Below, one piece after another: positions 1 to 11,255 of a stretch of DNA of 64,000 bases; position 1 is the first letter of the stretch, and every line of letters starts with the position of its first letter. The notes under the pieces are model-generated. The model was not told where the DNA came from. It did no database searches and was given only the letters and a program-made list of their open reading frames with translations. Source of the stretch: Flaccisagitta enflata (Eukaryota; Chaetognatha; Sagittoidea; Aphragmophora); assembly GCA_965153355.1 (NCBI GenBank), contig OZ231128.1:40362001-40426000 (forward strand), written 5' to 3'. The position numbers and the translations under genes were made by a program.

Positions 1-1310
1 CATTTGTGTGAGAAGCGCTGTGTGGAAACAAAGAATTAACTACGATGAGCCGTCAATGAGCGTATCAATTCTGTTCACACTTCAGGACCAACAAAATGTA
101 AAATTTCATTGTGACGAAATGCCTGAAAGCTAAGATTTCAAATTATCAGAAGAGAATCAAAATTTCACGCTCTTTCACATGGTGTGGTCAGATTTTATGT
201 GAATTGTTTCATTTTTACACCATAGTGGCATATTTAAAGCGTTAGGTATGCATTAGGATCAAGTTTGGGGGTGTGCGCGAATTGATGCGCTCCAAGAAAA
301 AAACCATTTCTCTGCGTAGGATCGACCCAATAAGAAGAAAATGGAAGGGAATGTCCTTCAAGTAGTTGTCCATCGAATTGCAGGAAAGAAAATGCTTAAT
401 GTTTAAGATAAATGAGGTTAAAAAAATAAACATCATAACATTCAATCTTGAGAGAAAAAAAGGAAAAAAATCGAGAAGGGGTAAATTTGATTTTTATACC
501 ATTTTTTCACAATTTTAGATTGAGTATTGAGTTGAATTTTTTTTGTGTATCCAGTGGGATTGATACTAGTTGATAAAAATTCAAATCATCATAAGATGCA
601 ACATTCTTTGATTGGTTTTGCTTGCTATTTCTTACAGGAGACAGAATGGAGACACGCCAAAAAGAGCCCTTTGAACAAATTTTTAGACCCTCTAGGGGTA
701 GGGAGGGTCACAAAAAATGGTTTGAAATTGTACACTGGGTAGTTATGAATGTCTTTGAACCATTTAATTCGTTTATAATGCTGTATCTGAAGCTTGGGCC
801 AACGTAGATTGGCCGAAAGTCGGGCCCTCAAGCATGCTGTGGAACCGTGACATTTGCCTTTACTTACGGTGGTACACATTGATAATTCAAAAGTATGGTG
901 TTACTGACTCATTTTTGAAGCAAGGTAAACTTAATCGATGCGACCATTTTAATTTGTCACGCTTTTATTGAATAGAAAATTATCTTTGATTTTATTGGTG
1001 GAGTTTATACGATAAACCCAATTGGGAAAGAAGATATTATAATCAAATTCTTGGATAATGTAGGTTCTTGCCAAAAAGTACACCGACGCCTAGGCAATTC
1101 ATTGACCAAAACATTATACTGAAAGTCCTAGTAGCTGATAGGACGTTTTTAACTTACAGATGATTCAAGTTATCTCAATTTTAAACGTTTCAGACAGCTT
1201 TTGATATTGAAAAGGATGATATGGTTTCACATCTCTTAAAAGAACTTTGCTGAACTAATAATTCCTGATATAGGTTTATTGTTTTGCTAATATTTTCTAA
1301 ATAATTAAAG
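1..1310. other. AT-rich intergenic DNA, nothing recognised
   Basis: I see no coding sequence, RNA gene or clear repeat here. The short open frames lack codon bias, have no recognisable domains and are compatible with chance. Confidence 0.6.
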
Positions 1311-1690
1311 CTACAGAAACCAGATTGCAGTCATCATGAAGATCTTTTGATGTAGATTGATTTGCCTTTTTTCTTAAGTTTCTAGCTTTTCTGGAAGTCA
1401 AGATATCTTTAGTAGAAAATGTCTCTAAAAAATTATCTTCTTCATTCCTGATTTTTTCCCGCATTTTTGAAAAAGGAATGTTTTCATTCTTTTGCTTGCC
1501 ATTTCTAAACTGGCAATGGCAAGGTTGACTAGATGTCCCTTACACTAAACCTACAGGAAATAGATTGCATTCATTTTGAAGATAATTTCACAAAAATCAT
1601 TTTCTTTTGTTCAAAAAGTTTCTAACTTCTCAAGAGGTTGTTATATCTTTAGTTAAAGGTGTCGGTAAACTTATCTGCAAGGGGGTACAT
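1311..1690. repeat. Diverged tandem duplication, period about 240 bp
   Basis: The stretch starting CTACAGAAACCAGATTGCAG at 1311 recurs in diverged form at 1551 (CTACAGGAAATAGATTGCAT). Both are followed by AAGTTTCTA(G/A)CTT and by an ATATCTTTAGT block in the same order. Two units are visible. Neither encodes a recognisable protein. Confidence 0.55.
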
Positions 1691-1843
1691 CTCCTCACCC
1701 ACTTATCTCCAACTGAAATGGTTTACCTTAACTTAAGGACGAATCTATCTTTGCTCTCAGACCTTGAATCGAGTCGCATGCTCGGAGGGATGGGCGAACG
1801 GGTGCGGCTGGACTTGTTGAGTCGCGCAGCGAGTGATTTTATA

Positions 1844-2076
1844 CTATCTTGGCGGAAAGAAACGCGACAGTGGCTTAAAGTAGCATCCACTTAAGAAAAG
1901 TGCTACTCTTAAATGAATAAAGATGAATACTTCAACTTGGTCTCATTTTGAAGATTTGATACAGACCTTTAAAATGGGACCAATCTGAGGTCTACAGCTT
2001 TATCCTTTTAGGAGCAGCACCATTTCAAAGTTGATACTACTTTTAACAACTGTCGCGTTTCTTTCCGCCAAGATAG
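1844..2076. mobile_element. TA-flanked MITE with TIR CTATCTTGGCGG
   Basis: The ends are inverted repeats. The left arm from 1844 begins CTATCTTGGCGGAAAG, and the reverse complement of 2076 leftwards gives the same sequence, identical for 27 bp and similar for about 45 bp. TA lies immediately outside both ends (1842-1843 and 2077-2078), as expected for Tc1/mariner-type insertion. The 233-bp element has no coding capacity. Its CTATCT terminus resembles the MITEs at 41181 and 57627 and the Tc1 element at 51536. Confidence 0.75.
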
Positions 2077-2078
2077 TA

Positions 2079-2616
2079 GTGACAAATCATTGTACGCTCT
2101 CTACTTGGTTTCGGGTCACCAAATCAGAGTAAAAAAGATATTGTCAAACTCTGTGAGGGATCCACGCTAAAATCCATCTCGATCGTTCGCGCGCTCAGTC
2201 AACTATTGAGCCCCGGGATTTAGACAGGCCCCTATTCAGTGTCCATGAAGTCCACGTTCGTTGTTGAGTGTTGATGGTACCCAATAAAAAATATGTCATC
2301 GGCTCATCGTAGTCGTCATCGACGATTCTATGAACCGCTCTGTCGGTCGGGTCGGTCTTAACGGGGACGTACGGAGGAGAAGGAGAAGGAGAAATTTCGC
2401 TGTGTGAGAGTACAGATCATTGGCTCCTTCGAGGCCGCTGTCTAAAAACGAGAAGGACACAAGTCACACAACATTAATAAAGACGATAAAAAAGACGACG
2501 ATAACGACGACGTTAGGGTGAAGCCTCGGGTGTTGGTTCCTCATCGTTACCCGATTTACGGATCAGCGTGGCAACAAACTAAGTCGTAGCATTTTTTAAC
2601 GATTAGGGAAATCCTA
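2079..2616. other. Unassigned DNA with a family D end fragment
   Basis: No gene is seen. At about 2415-2447 the sequence GGCTCCTTCGAGGCCGCTG matches the GC-rich terminus of repeat family D and is probably a relic. The rest is unassigned. Confidence 0.45.
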
Positions 2617-3171
2617 CACCGTCTTCGGATCGGACTGTGAAATGCAAAACCTTTATAGCTCCTAAACTACTTGGAAAAAAATCATGAAATTTTCAGTGAA
2701 TATTGGTAACATGTGACGGTTTTTGCATGTCAAAGCTCAGATCATAGTATAGAAAAGGTGAAGGGGAAAGAAATATTGAAAGAAAACCCATTTTTTATCA
2801 AGATCAATTTTTCCCCATTTCCTTGGAAAGGAGTTGTCTTTATCTGCTTGAAATTGCTTTGCATTTTAACAAAAACTCTAGGATTAATTTTCAATGACAG
2901 ATGTTATCTTATGTATTATCTATTTACTGCATATTCTATGAAAAAAACAGCCCCTTCCAAAAAAAAAAGGTAAAAAAAGCGATTTTGCTTAAAAAATGGA
3001 TGTTCTTACAATATTTTGTTTCCCCCTCACCTTTTCTATACTATGATCTGAGCTTTGACATGCAAAAACCGTCACATATTACCAATATTCACTGAAAATT
3101 TCATGACTTTTTTCCTAGTAGTTTAGAAATTATAAAGGTTTTCCATTTCACAGTCCGATCCGAAGACGGTG
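2617..3171. mobile_element. Long foldback MITE, TIR CACCGTCTTCGG, TA flanks
   Basis: Two arms of roughly 210 bp are inverted copies. The left arm 2617 to about 2830 runs from CACCGTCTTCGG to the block ending in AAAGGTGAAGGGG. The right arm, about 2960-3171, reads back as the same sequence with scattered substitutions. TA sits at 2615-2616 and 3172-3173. The roughly 130-bp centre is AT-rich. A transcript would form a long hairpin. There is no transposase frame, so it is non-autonomous. Confidence 0.75.
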
Positions 3172-3429
3172 TAATGATGTTTCCTACAATTGCTCTCTTT
3201 TCTCCGTCTTAGCTCGACTCATTTACTCTCCCTATCTCTAGATTTCTCATACTGAGCTCCCTCATCTATCATCCTTCTATCTTTTGGTCTGTCCTTGTCT
3301 CCGTCGTTCGCATTCCCTCTTTGTCGTACTCTGTCCCTTTCTCTCTGTTTCGGTCGTTGTCAGAGTCCTCCCACTTTGACCAGCACTCTCTCTACCCCTC
3401 ACTGTCTCTCTCTGTCAGTCCATCCATTA

Positions 3430-3454
3430 GTATGTCTGTCTACCTGGCTGTCTA

Positions 3455-3501
<47 letters not shown>

Positions 3502-3575
3502 TTATGTCTGTCTGTCTGTCTGTCTCTCTGACCGGATTTTCGTCTGTCTTTATGTCCGTCTGTCTGTCTGTAGGT
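3430..3575. repeat. (GTCT)n microsatellite
   Basis: TGTC/TCTG tetranucleotide array, purest at 3455-3530, with a few substitutions. Open frames over it are periodic artefacts. Confidence 0.9.
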
Positions 3576-3680
3576 CTGGTACTCTCTCTCTCCCTCCATT
3601 TTCCACCTATTTATTCCCTGTTATCAACAACGCCCCATATTTTCCTTGGCCACTTTCCATACATAGGATTTATTCAGCTT

Positions 3681-3683
<3 letters not shown>

Positions 3684-3738
<55 letters not shown>
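3684..3738. repeat. (CT)n microsatellite
   Basis: Uninterrupted CT dinucleotide array of about 55 bp. Confidence 0.95.
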
Positions 3739-3741
<3 letters not shown>

Positions 3742-3897
3742 TTTTCTGTTGTTTTTTTCCTGTGATAATTTGTTTTGTCGTTTCCCTTTCTTTCTCTCTC
3801 TTCTCAGTCTTCTGATTTCTTTAAAACAGTTACTAATATTACTACCATTACTTTTACTACTACTTCTACCATTCCTACTTTTCTACTTTTTCTTCTC

Positions 3898-4175
3898 TTT
3901 TTCTTCTGCTTCTTCTTCTTCTTCTTTTTCTTCTTCTTCTTCTTCTTCTTCTTCTTCTTCTTCTTCTTCTTCTTCTTCTTCTTCTTCTTCTTCTCCTCCT
4001 TTTTCTCCTCTTCTTCACGATCTTCTTCTTTTTTTTCTTCTTTGTTTTTCATCTTCCTCTTCTTCTTCTTCCTCTTCTTCATTCTATGTTTTTCTTCTTC
4101 CTCTTTTTCTTCCTCTACTTCTTCTTTCTCTTCTCTTTCTTCTCTCTCTCCTTCTTCCCCTCTCTTTCTGTCTTT
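3898..4175. repeat. (TTC)n polypyrimidine tract
   Basis: TTC trinucleotide array, nearly pure at 3921-3993 and degrading on both sides into C/T-only sequence. Such mirror-symmetric polypyrimidine DNA can form triplex structures. Poly-Phe, poly-Ser and poly-Lys frames here are artefacts. Confidence 0.9.
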
Positions 4176-4606
4176 CTTTCTCATTTTATTTCTTCCTTTC
4201 CTTCACATTTTATGTCCTCTTTGTTTTTTGTATCTTCGTTTCTATTCCCCCTCGGATAGATGGCACAAATCCCGTTTTTCTCTTCTGAAAAATGGTCTAA
4301 TCGGACATTTTCTTTTTCCCAGCAGACTCTTTCCTCCATTCTTGTGGCACGTATCTCCTGGGAAATGATTCTACGATTCATTTTTTACGCATGCGCGCGA
4401 AAGAGCGAGAAGAGAACAATTTACCTGTTGAAGCGGACAACTCTCCCTTTATTTTTCCTCATTTTGTCAACTGAATGCATGTAGGAAATGTATCTTCTAA
4501 CTTCGTCGTGACCATGAGTGTTAGGACTCGATCTCAACAGATCCTTTACTTAAAGACGCGTTGGCTCCTCAAAGATCCTTTGTGGGCGATTAGCAATTCA
4601 TGGCAT

Positions 4607-4745
4607 TTTTAGGCGCGACAAAAAGCCTCTATAATTGGCTGTGTCCGTTGGTCGGTTGGTTGGTCGGTCGGTAACGCATTCATTTGACGATCGCACCATA
4701 GTGGCCAATTTGGCTTCTGCGTGGATTTGGCACTTTTACATATTG
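4607..4745 (-). repeat. Family B dispersed repeat, degenerate copy B1
   Basis: On the plus strand it reads TTTTTAGGCGCGAC, then CCTCTATAATTGGCTGTG, a GGTC/GGTT array and GCCAATTTGG. This is the reverse of the family B order seen at 49060-49190. The head is diverged. Confidence 0.6.
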
Positions 4746-5012
4746 ATTTATCAAAAGCCATCACACCCACTAACGTTTCTGCTTCTGCTTCTGCTTCAGT
4801 CTTAACTACAGTATAACTCATCATGCATTGGACTTTTCAATTGCCGGTCTCAGAATTTTCATCAAATACTTCCAACCAAATATGCCTTTAATTATTGCTT
4901 CTTTACTGCACTTTGACGTTTGCTCACCCTCGCTGCCACTTAATCTCTCTCACGTGCCTCCCCTTCGCCCCACATTATCTTCCTTTGCTTAAACGTCTGG
5001 TTTCAAAAAGGG

Positions 5013-5087
5013 ATGGAGAAACAGATTCGAACTCGTGACCTCAGAGACGAAAGCTCGATTACATTACCATTAGGCCATGGCAGCAGT
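5013..5087 (-). pseudogene. tRNA-like sequence with A and B boxes
   Basis: On the minus strand, TGGCCTAATGGT (5067-5078) fits a tRNA A box and GAGTTCGAATCTG (about 5020-5032) fits a B box, at normal spacing. The proposed acceptor arm GCTGCCA has no matching 3' partner and the T stem has mismatches, so an intact tRNA is unlikely. A decayed tRNA or the head of a tRNA-derived SINE fits better. Confidence 0.4.
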
Positions 5088-5295
5088 CTGATAATGATGG
5101 GAACGATGGTTGAGGAATGCTTAATGATCAAAAATCAGATCTAAATCGGGCAAATCATTCGGCGAATCGAAATCATGACTTTTTTTATGCACACTTTGAA
5201 AAGCCATAACTCAGAGACGAATTGACCAATTGCCTTGATTTTTTGCATGATAAATGCTTATGACCTTGTCTACTATGGTGTAAATCAATTCACGC

Positions 5296-5342
5296 TGATT
5301 CAGTCTGGACGCATCGTTGCCCAGTCGGGCTTGTTTGTATTA
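5296..5342 (-). repeat. Family C repeat, head fragment C1
   Basis: GGACGCATCGTTGCCCAGTC followed by GGGCTTGTTT matches the head end of the full family C copy at 37752-38045. The tetranucleotide array and hairpin end are not recognisable nearby. Confidence 0.6.
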
Positions 5343-5369
5343 CATGATAAATTTAAGTGGCCGCGCATA

Positions 5370-5600
5370 ATGTGATAGCAGCGTTACAACCGCGCGTGAT
5401 GCGTTACAATCGCATTTGACACATTACAGCCGCACATGACATGTTACGACCACGTTGTCATGTTACAACCGCGCATGACATGTTACAACCGCGTTTGACT
5501 CGTTTCAACCACCCATAATGCGTTACAACCACCCATGATGCGTTACAACCACCCGTAATGCGTTACGACCAAGCATGACTCATTATGGCCACGCGTATGT
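5370..5600. repeat. 20-bp minisatellite, unit GCGTTACAACCGCGCATGAT
   Basis: About eleven consecutive units of about 20 bp, each with a GTTACAACC core and an ATGAC/ATGAT end, carry 10-30% substitutions. Confidence 0.8.
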
Positions 5601-5639
5601 GTCACAGCTGCGCAGTTTCTCATACAGCTGTGATGCAAC

Positions 5640-5770
5640 CTAATTTTGGCCACAGCTACCTAATCATGGCTTCCTAAACCTTTTCTAGGCATGAGCTACC
5701 TAATCATAGCAACCTAGCAACCTCACCCCGGCCTCCGCGACTTTATCCCTATCTCAACGTATTATTCACT
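5640..5770. repeat. Degenerate ACCTAATC minisatellite, left part
   Basis: Units around AACCTAATCATGGC-CTT recur at roughly 16-20 bp. The same motif family resumes at 6238-6415, on the other side of family D copy D1, so the array was probably split by that insertion. Confidence 0.5.
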
Positions 5771-5777
5771 GCTTCAA

Positions 5778-6222
5778 CCAGTCGCCCAAGGGCAATATGT
5801 GGTCAGCGATACCCGTTGCCCTGCTTTGCATGGTTGTGAATTTGAGTAGAAGGAAGCAGGGCAGCGGCCCAGAAGGGGACAAAGTCCTGTAGAACACAGG
5901 GGGACTTTAAGGGCAGATTTTAAATCCAAGAGGCTAGATTTCAGGCCTTAGTGGGCAGATTGCAGGATTGACAGGGCAGATATCAGGCCTGTGAGGGAAG
6001 ATTTCACGCCAGAGAGGGCAGAATTCAGGCTTGAGCAGATTTCTTGCCTGAGAGGCCTAATTTGATGCCTTAGAGCCCTGATCTGAGGCCTGAAAGGCCT
6101 GATCTGAGGCCTGAAAGGCCAGACTCGAGGCCTGATAGGCCTGATCAGGGGTAACAAACTGACAAACGAAAGTCCCTCTGTTCTTTAGGACTTTGTCCCC
6201 TCTGAGGCCGCTACCCAAAAAG
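5778..6222. mobile_element. Family D element, copy D1
   Basis: The left flank GTCGCCCAAGGGCAATATG-GGTCAGCG is followed by GGGCAGCGGCCC and a block ending ACACAGGGGGACTTT. The core of about 21-bp repeats based on GAGGCCTGAAAGGCC lies at about 5900-6145. The inverted end CGAAAGTCCCTCTGTTCT-to-GGCCGCTACCC closes it at about 6160-6222. No protein is encoded. Confidence 0.7.
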
Positions 6223-6237
6223 CAAGCTAATGTAAGC

Positions 6238-6415
6238 CTCAATGACTGATTCGCGACCTCAGTGACCTAGTTATGACCTTACCGACCTAATTCTGGCCTT
6301 GGTGACCTAATCGCGGCCTCAGCAACCTATTTACAGCTTCAGAAACCCATTCACAGTCCCAGCATCCTAATTAGTTCCAGCAACCAAACTAGCAACCTAA
6401 TCGCCACGTATTGAT
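6238..6415. repeat. Degenerate GACCTAATCGCGGCCT minisatellite, right part
   Basis: Units of about 20 bp such as GACCTAATCGCGGCCTCAG are repeated with substitutions. It appears to continue the array at 5640-5770. Confidence 0.55.
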
Positions 6416-6539
6416 GAAACAAGATTCTAGGATATGCAAAGAAAAAATTCAAAAAATTCCGCTTCCTTCATTTAACGTTGGTGTATAAAACAATAAGTCA
6501 TTGTAACAATCACTTCAAAAAAGACTGAAATTAACAGGC

Positions 6540-6935
6540 AAATATCGAATGTTATTTGGTCGTTTTGCTGATGTTCTTATTGTTGTTGCTGTTGTTCCTA
6601 TCCATCGCTGTCCCTCTCCGTCTTTGTTATTGTCAATGGCCGTCATTCTTATCCAATATTGTTCCTCTATCGTCATTGTTTTGCTCCTTCATCGTCTTTG
6701 TTCTTTTCCTTTATTGTTGTTTTCTTCTCCTTTTGCTTCGACGTCCTTCAGCGTTATTATTCCTCATTGTTTGTGTTCTTCATCGTCGTTATTCTTTTCC
6801 TTCATCGTCGTTGTTCTTTTCCTTCATCATCATTGTTCCATTCCTTAATTGTCGTTCCTTTCCTTCGTCGTCGTTGTTCTTTTCCGTCATCGTTTTCTTT
6901 TCCGTCATCGTTTTCTTTTCCTTCCTCTCGTTCTT
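6540..6935. repeat. Pyrimidine-rich (TTCATCGTCGTTGTTCTT)-type repeat
   Basis: TTC/GTC/GTT trinucleotides form higher-order units of about 24 bp, clearest at 6775-6930. The long leucine, serine and phenylalanine frames are by-products. Confidence 0.65.
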
Positions 6936-6937
6936 TT

Positions 6938-7165
6938 CAGTCGCAGACACGCTTAATATTGCCGTCTCGGTCGGTCAGTCCGTCGGTCCCAAATATTTCT
7001 GAATTGCGAGCGTTTATCCTCCATTGTTTTTTCCTTGGTTTATTCTTAGTTGCGGACACGCAACTCTATAAGAGGCATTGTCCGTCCATCCATCCGTCCG
7101 TCTGTCTGTCCGTCAGCACGGATGGCCGCCCCTGCCCACCCGTCCCCAACGATATTGTGACCCTG
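6938..7165 (-). repeat. Family A repeat A1, with a second tail
   Basis: At 7046 the sequence TTAGTTGCGGACACGCAACT gives the family A hairpin, followed by CTATAAGAGGC, a CCGT array and GCCCCTGCCCACCCGTCC. The terminal GGCCGGATACACGG head is absent. A separate degenerate tail (GTCGCAGACACGC plus CGGT units) lies at 6938-6990. Confidence 0.7.
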
Positions 7166-7169
7166 CGTC

Positions 7170-8040
7170 ACTTGTTCCTTTGCTTTTGCTCTTCCTTCGT
7201 TGCCGAAGTTCATCTTAACTCCTTCTTCCGCTTGTTTTGGTCATCAATACTGGACGTCGCGGTGTCCATTGGTGTTACATGGCCTCTGAAATATATCATT
7301 GTAATAAATATCAATATGGTGCACAATTCAAGCAAGTCATGACGTCGTTTGACTCTTTGTTAGAGCAGTAATCAACGACTACTATATGACTCATTTTTTT
7401 CCAAGCGCTTGGAGATGAAGGATATTCATCTTACCTCACTGCAAAAAATTCCTCAAGTTGGAAACACTGCTCGCCGTTTCTCCCGCGAATTACTTCATGA
7501 TATGTCCAACAGAAATCAAGTTACGAAAAAAAGAATAAAAAAATAGAAACTCCGATCTGCTTCTTTGCAGTAAATTGATGCTTGCGGATATAAGATTCAT
7601 CTACAACCATTTTCTCTTGATCATTGCTCGAAATCCCTGATGATTGTTTTCGTTTGTAACAATTCATGACGATGCAATTCCAAAAAGTTCAAAAGATGAA
7701 ATTGGAAAACAATTCCCAGAATACTCCGGCCTTGATGTCGCTGATGATCGGCATCATCCATAGTTTCATTGCACTTGCATTGAGACCCTTAATGTAATGT
7801 GAGGAGAGGGGGCGGGTTGTTAGTAACAACTTGTTACGGTTGTACGATAATCATGTTAAGATCATTTTAAGTCCCGTCCTACCTCATAATGACTATCGTT
7901 CTGTTGATGGAGGAATCATTCGGGAAACCATCATAATTAAACCTCGAAACGAACACAACCATAGAATGCTAATGATGATACTTTTTTGCGTAGACACTAC
8001 GTGCATATTTCACACGCATACGCGCATACGCGCAAACACA
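7170..8040. other. No recognised feature
   Basis: Unique-looking AT-rich DNA. No gene, RNA or transposon end was identified. Confidence 0.5.
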
Positions 8041-8042
8041 TA

Positions 8043-8206
<164 letters not shown>

Positions 8207-8259
8207 TCACCCACACGTTTCTAATGCCAAACACAACTGCGTAAAGCTTGAAAAAAAAA

Positions 8260-8468
8260 CAAGGCCAGATACACGGCTACCCCAGTCGAGTGCGGGTGGG
8301 CAAGGGCCGTATTTGAGGTCACTTGATCACTTGGGCAGGAGCAGTGAGGCCAAAGACCGCAAAAAAAAACCAAAAAAGTGTGACGGACCGACGAGAGGAC
8401 GGACCGACGGACGGACGGACCGATAGACCGACACAGCGGGGTGTAGAGTCGCGTAGCACGCGACTAAG
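8260..8468 (+). repeat. Family A repeat A2, full length
   Basis: The copy runs from CAAGGCCAGATACACGGC through GGTGGGCAAGGGC, a GGGCAGGAGCAG-to-GACCGC block and a GACG/GACC array, to GGGGTGTAGA and the perfect hairpin GTCGCGT-AGC-ACGCGAC (8448-8464), then TAAGA. Confidence 0.85.
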
Positions 8469-8469
8469 A

Positions 8470-9690
8470 ATAAAGAAGAGCGTGCTCTAACTAAATGTAC
8501 ACTGTACACGCACTCGAATGTGTGTATCATCATCATGATGTATGGTGAGGAGAAGATTGCCTCTGAGTAATTGTCGTTGAGCCGTTTTTAAGTCCCAACT
8601 AAACTGGGAAGATCCCTTGCGTCTCTCTCGGGATGATGTTGAAAGGAAATTGGATACCATAATTGGAGGAGAGGAAAGAATATTAAACAAATAGCAATTT
8701 TATATGGAATTTTGATATTTTTCTTTGTTTTGACATGAGAGGAAAACATCATCATACGAGAAATAGCATCCTTATTTAACGGTTAGTAACCGAAGTCTTA
8801 GATGTAAAGCTTTTTTGCATTTGTTTTTGTTTGGGTTTTTTTTCTGGGAGAAATCGTTACGACACCATGCCCACGAAGCCAACATTTAGGGTATCAAAAT
8901 GGGACAAAATAGAAAATATACATGAGTGAGAATCGAAAAACAAGTGAATAAAAGTGATTGAGATAAGACATGCATGATATTTGAAAGCAAAATTTGCATC
9001 CACTCAGCAAGAGACTCAGATTTAGCTTATGTTAATGAAGAAGATTTACTGAAAATTTCTACAAATATCTTTTTTGTCACTGAAAGGGGTTGTTCGAAAT
9101 TATAAGTTTGCATAGAAAATGAAAAAATGAAAAATCAAAGAACGTAGTTCTCTTCCCAAATCGTTTTTAGAGAGAACTATGTTTTTGAAAATGCAAAATT
9201 TTTCTGGTTGTGGCTTTCTTATAATTTTAGAAAATAGAAAGAAATGTCAACAAAATTTCACTAAAATTCTTCATTTTCTTGCCATTTTCTGTGAGAATTG
9301 CTTATCAAAAGGCAACTTAAAGCAAAAAATATGAAACAGACATACATAACAAGTGTATCCAGTGACAACTTGAGCAATGAAAACATTTTTGGATGGATAA
9401 TTAGTCCATTATTGATGCAAAAGCGGGGTGAAGCACTTCATTTTTCCTTGGCAGATTTGACGTCTTACGGTAGGGAACTTGTTAATCCTTTCATCATTGA
9501 ATTGTATTTTTTTCCATTAGATATTGTTAATGATCAGAACTTCCATGTCTTTGGATGGACTAATCTTAGCATCTTAGATATAAGTAAGGATAGAGTTAAA
9601 CCTAACCATTTCCCATACCCCATTAGGTACAGCTACTTCATTTCATTGCGCATTCGAATCAAGGTTGCGAGCTAGCTTTTTTATTCGATT
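8470..9690. other. No recognised feature
   Basis: AT-rich DNA. The longest open frame (9298-9675 plus) has no ATG start, no known domain and no splice context that I could support. I treat it as chance. Confidence 0.5.
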
Positions 9691-9795
9691 TTTTTAGTTG
9701 CGTGATACGCGACTCTACACCCCGCTTTGTCGGTCCGTCGGTCCGTCTGTCAGTCCGTCAGTCCGACTGGGGTAGCCGTGTATTCGACCTTGTTG
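9691..9795 (-). repeat. Family A repeat A3, internally deleted
   Basis: TTTTTAG plus the hairpin TTGCGTGATACGCGAC, CCCCGCTTTGTC, a short CGGT array, then directly GGGGTAGCCGTGTATTCGACC and TTGTT. The middle block present in A2 is missing. Confidence 0.8.
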
Positions 9796-9941
9796 TGTGT
9801 CATCTCAGATACATTCAAAGCAAAGTGCAAGGCAAAATAGGTAAAAAGAGAGCATCTCGGGACAGGGAAGGCCATCAGGTGTCAATCAACCCGTGTCAAT
9901 GTCGAGAGGCACGTGCGAAGATTTAGATTACAGCTCTCTTT

Positions 9942-9944
<3 letters not shown>

Positions 9945-10003
<59 letters not shown>
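9945..10003. repeat. (CT)n microsatellite
   Basis: Pure CT array of about 59 bp. Confidence 0.95.
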
Positions 10004-10008
<5 letters not shown>

Positions 10009-10105
10009 TTCCCTCCATCTTTTTTTGATATTTCATGTTTGCGTTTTCGTGTTCAATCTTGTTTTCCAGTTGACCCATCAAGATTAGAACCCACCAACGT
10101 TTCAA

Positions 10106-10345
10106 CTGAGGGCGTGTTTCTAGTGATGACCAAAAACGCGTTTGTTCCCGATGAACATGTCTACAGCTGAAACAAAATTTCTAGTGAGTGAGCGAGCCTG
10201 TGAACAGAGCGAGCAAGCGAAGTGAGTGAAGTGAAGCAGAGTGCTACGGAGCAAGTGAGCGGAGTGAGTGGTGCGAGCAAACGAACGTAGCGAGCGAGTG
10301 GCCTGTTAAAAACGCGATTGTCTGTGACCAGAAACGCCCCCTCAG
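10106..10345. mobile_element. Inverted-repeat element with GAGTGAGCGAG core
   Basis: The left end CTGAGGGCGTGTTTCTAG and the inverse of the right end (CTGAGGGGGCGTTTCTGG) are similar over about 33 bp. Between them, 10180-10305 is rich in GAGTGAGCGAG-like repeats. No clear target duplication was found, so the class is unknown. Confidence 0.55.
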
Positions 10346-11105
10346 TATCTCAACTCCCACCTCCGCAACATGTTGCAACATCGTCCACTGTTCGTTCACC
10401 ATGAAACAAACAGAGCATTGCAGCCCCTGGCTGATCCGAAAGACTCATGCAAGTCAGCCATACTCTGCAACACAGAGTCTGTATCACCACAACACCTCAA
10501 CACTTCTCCTTTGCATTGGCTGCTCTTATGGACTGTAAATAAAGGGGAGTGGGGATAACATACTTTGATTTCGATTTTGGCAGTCGACATTAGGCCTTGT
10601 GCAAGTGTGTTTGTTACGTAAGCAACTAATTGAGCGAAGTAAGAAATGTGTAAAACAAGGACATGATAATACAGTTAAATTCTGATTCGATGCTTTAAGA
10701 GAATATTGTATGTACTAGAAAAGATACAGTGGAACGTTACGTGCACTATCCTCAAACACCTTGCTTTTTTATGGAGGTCAAGAAAAGGAAAAAAGAATAA
10801 AAAAAAACGGTTTAAACGATTCGACCAAATCTGAGTTAATCTTTTTCCGGGATCTCTAAGAAGATCGTTGCCTGAATGTTGTTGTATAAATGACCTTATT
10901 TCAATCTAAACAAAGGTCAAACGAGGTCCCGCCTGCCGAGGTCATCGCTGATTAACGGGAAAATACAGCGACTCAGAATATCTTATCTCGGACAAGGGCG
11001 GGACTCGGCTCTGAGATGAACGATCTAGATGGAGAGCGGAAAAAAAGGGAAGGGAAAGCAGCGGCATCAAATTAACTCGATAGATAGAAAATTAAGGCCG
11101 ATTAA
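10346..11105. other. No recognised feature
   Basis: No gene or repeat family assigned. Short overlapping frames on both strands at 10370-10590 show no domain. Confidence 0.5.
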
Positions 11106-11108
11106 ATC

Positions 11109-11255
11109 AAGGCCGGATACACGGCTACCCCGGTCGCGTGTGCAGGTGGGCAGGGGCCGTATTTTATATAACTACAGCGTTAAGGCAGGACCAGTGAGGC
11201 GAAAGGCCAAAAAAACAAACATAAAAAAGCGGGTTGTCGCGTAGCACGCGCCTGA
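11109..11255 (+). repeat. Family A repeat A4, array lost
   Basis: The head AAGGCCGGATACACGGCTAC and GGTGGGCAGGGGCCG are followed by the middle block, then GCGGGTTGTCGCGTAGCACG. The tetranucleotide array normally present is absent, and only one side of the hairpin is well preserved. Confidence 0.75.

Noticed and set aside
9298-9675. 125-codon plus-strand frame in AT-rich DNA
   Set aside because: It begins with TTG, matches no known domain, and has no supporting splice or polyadenylation context.
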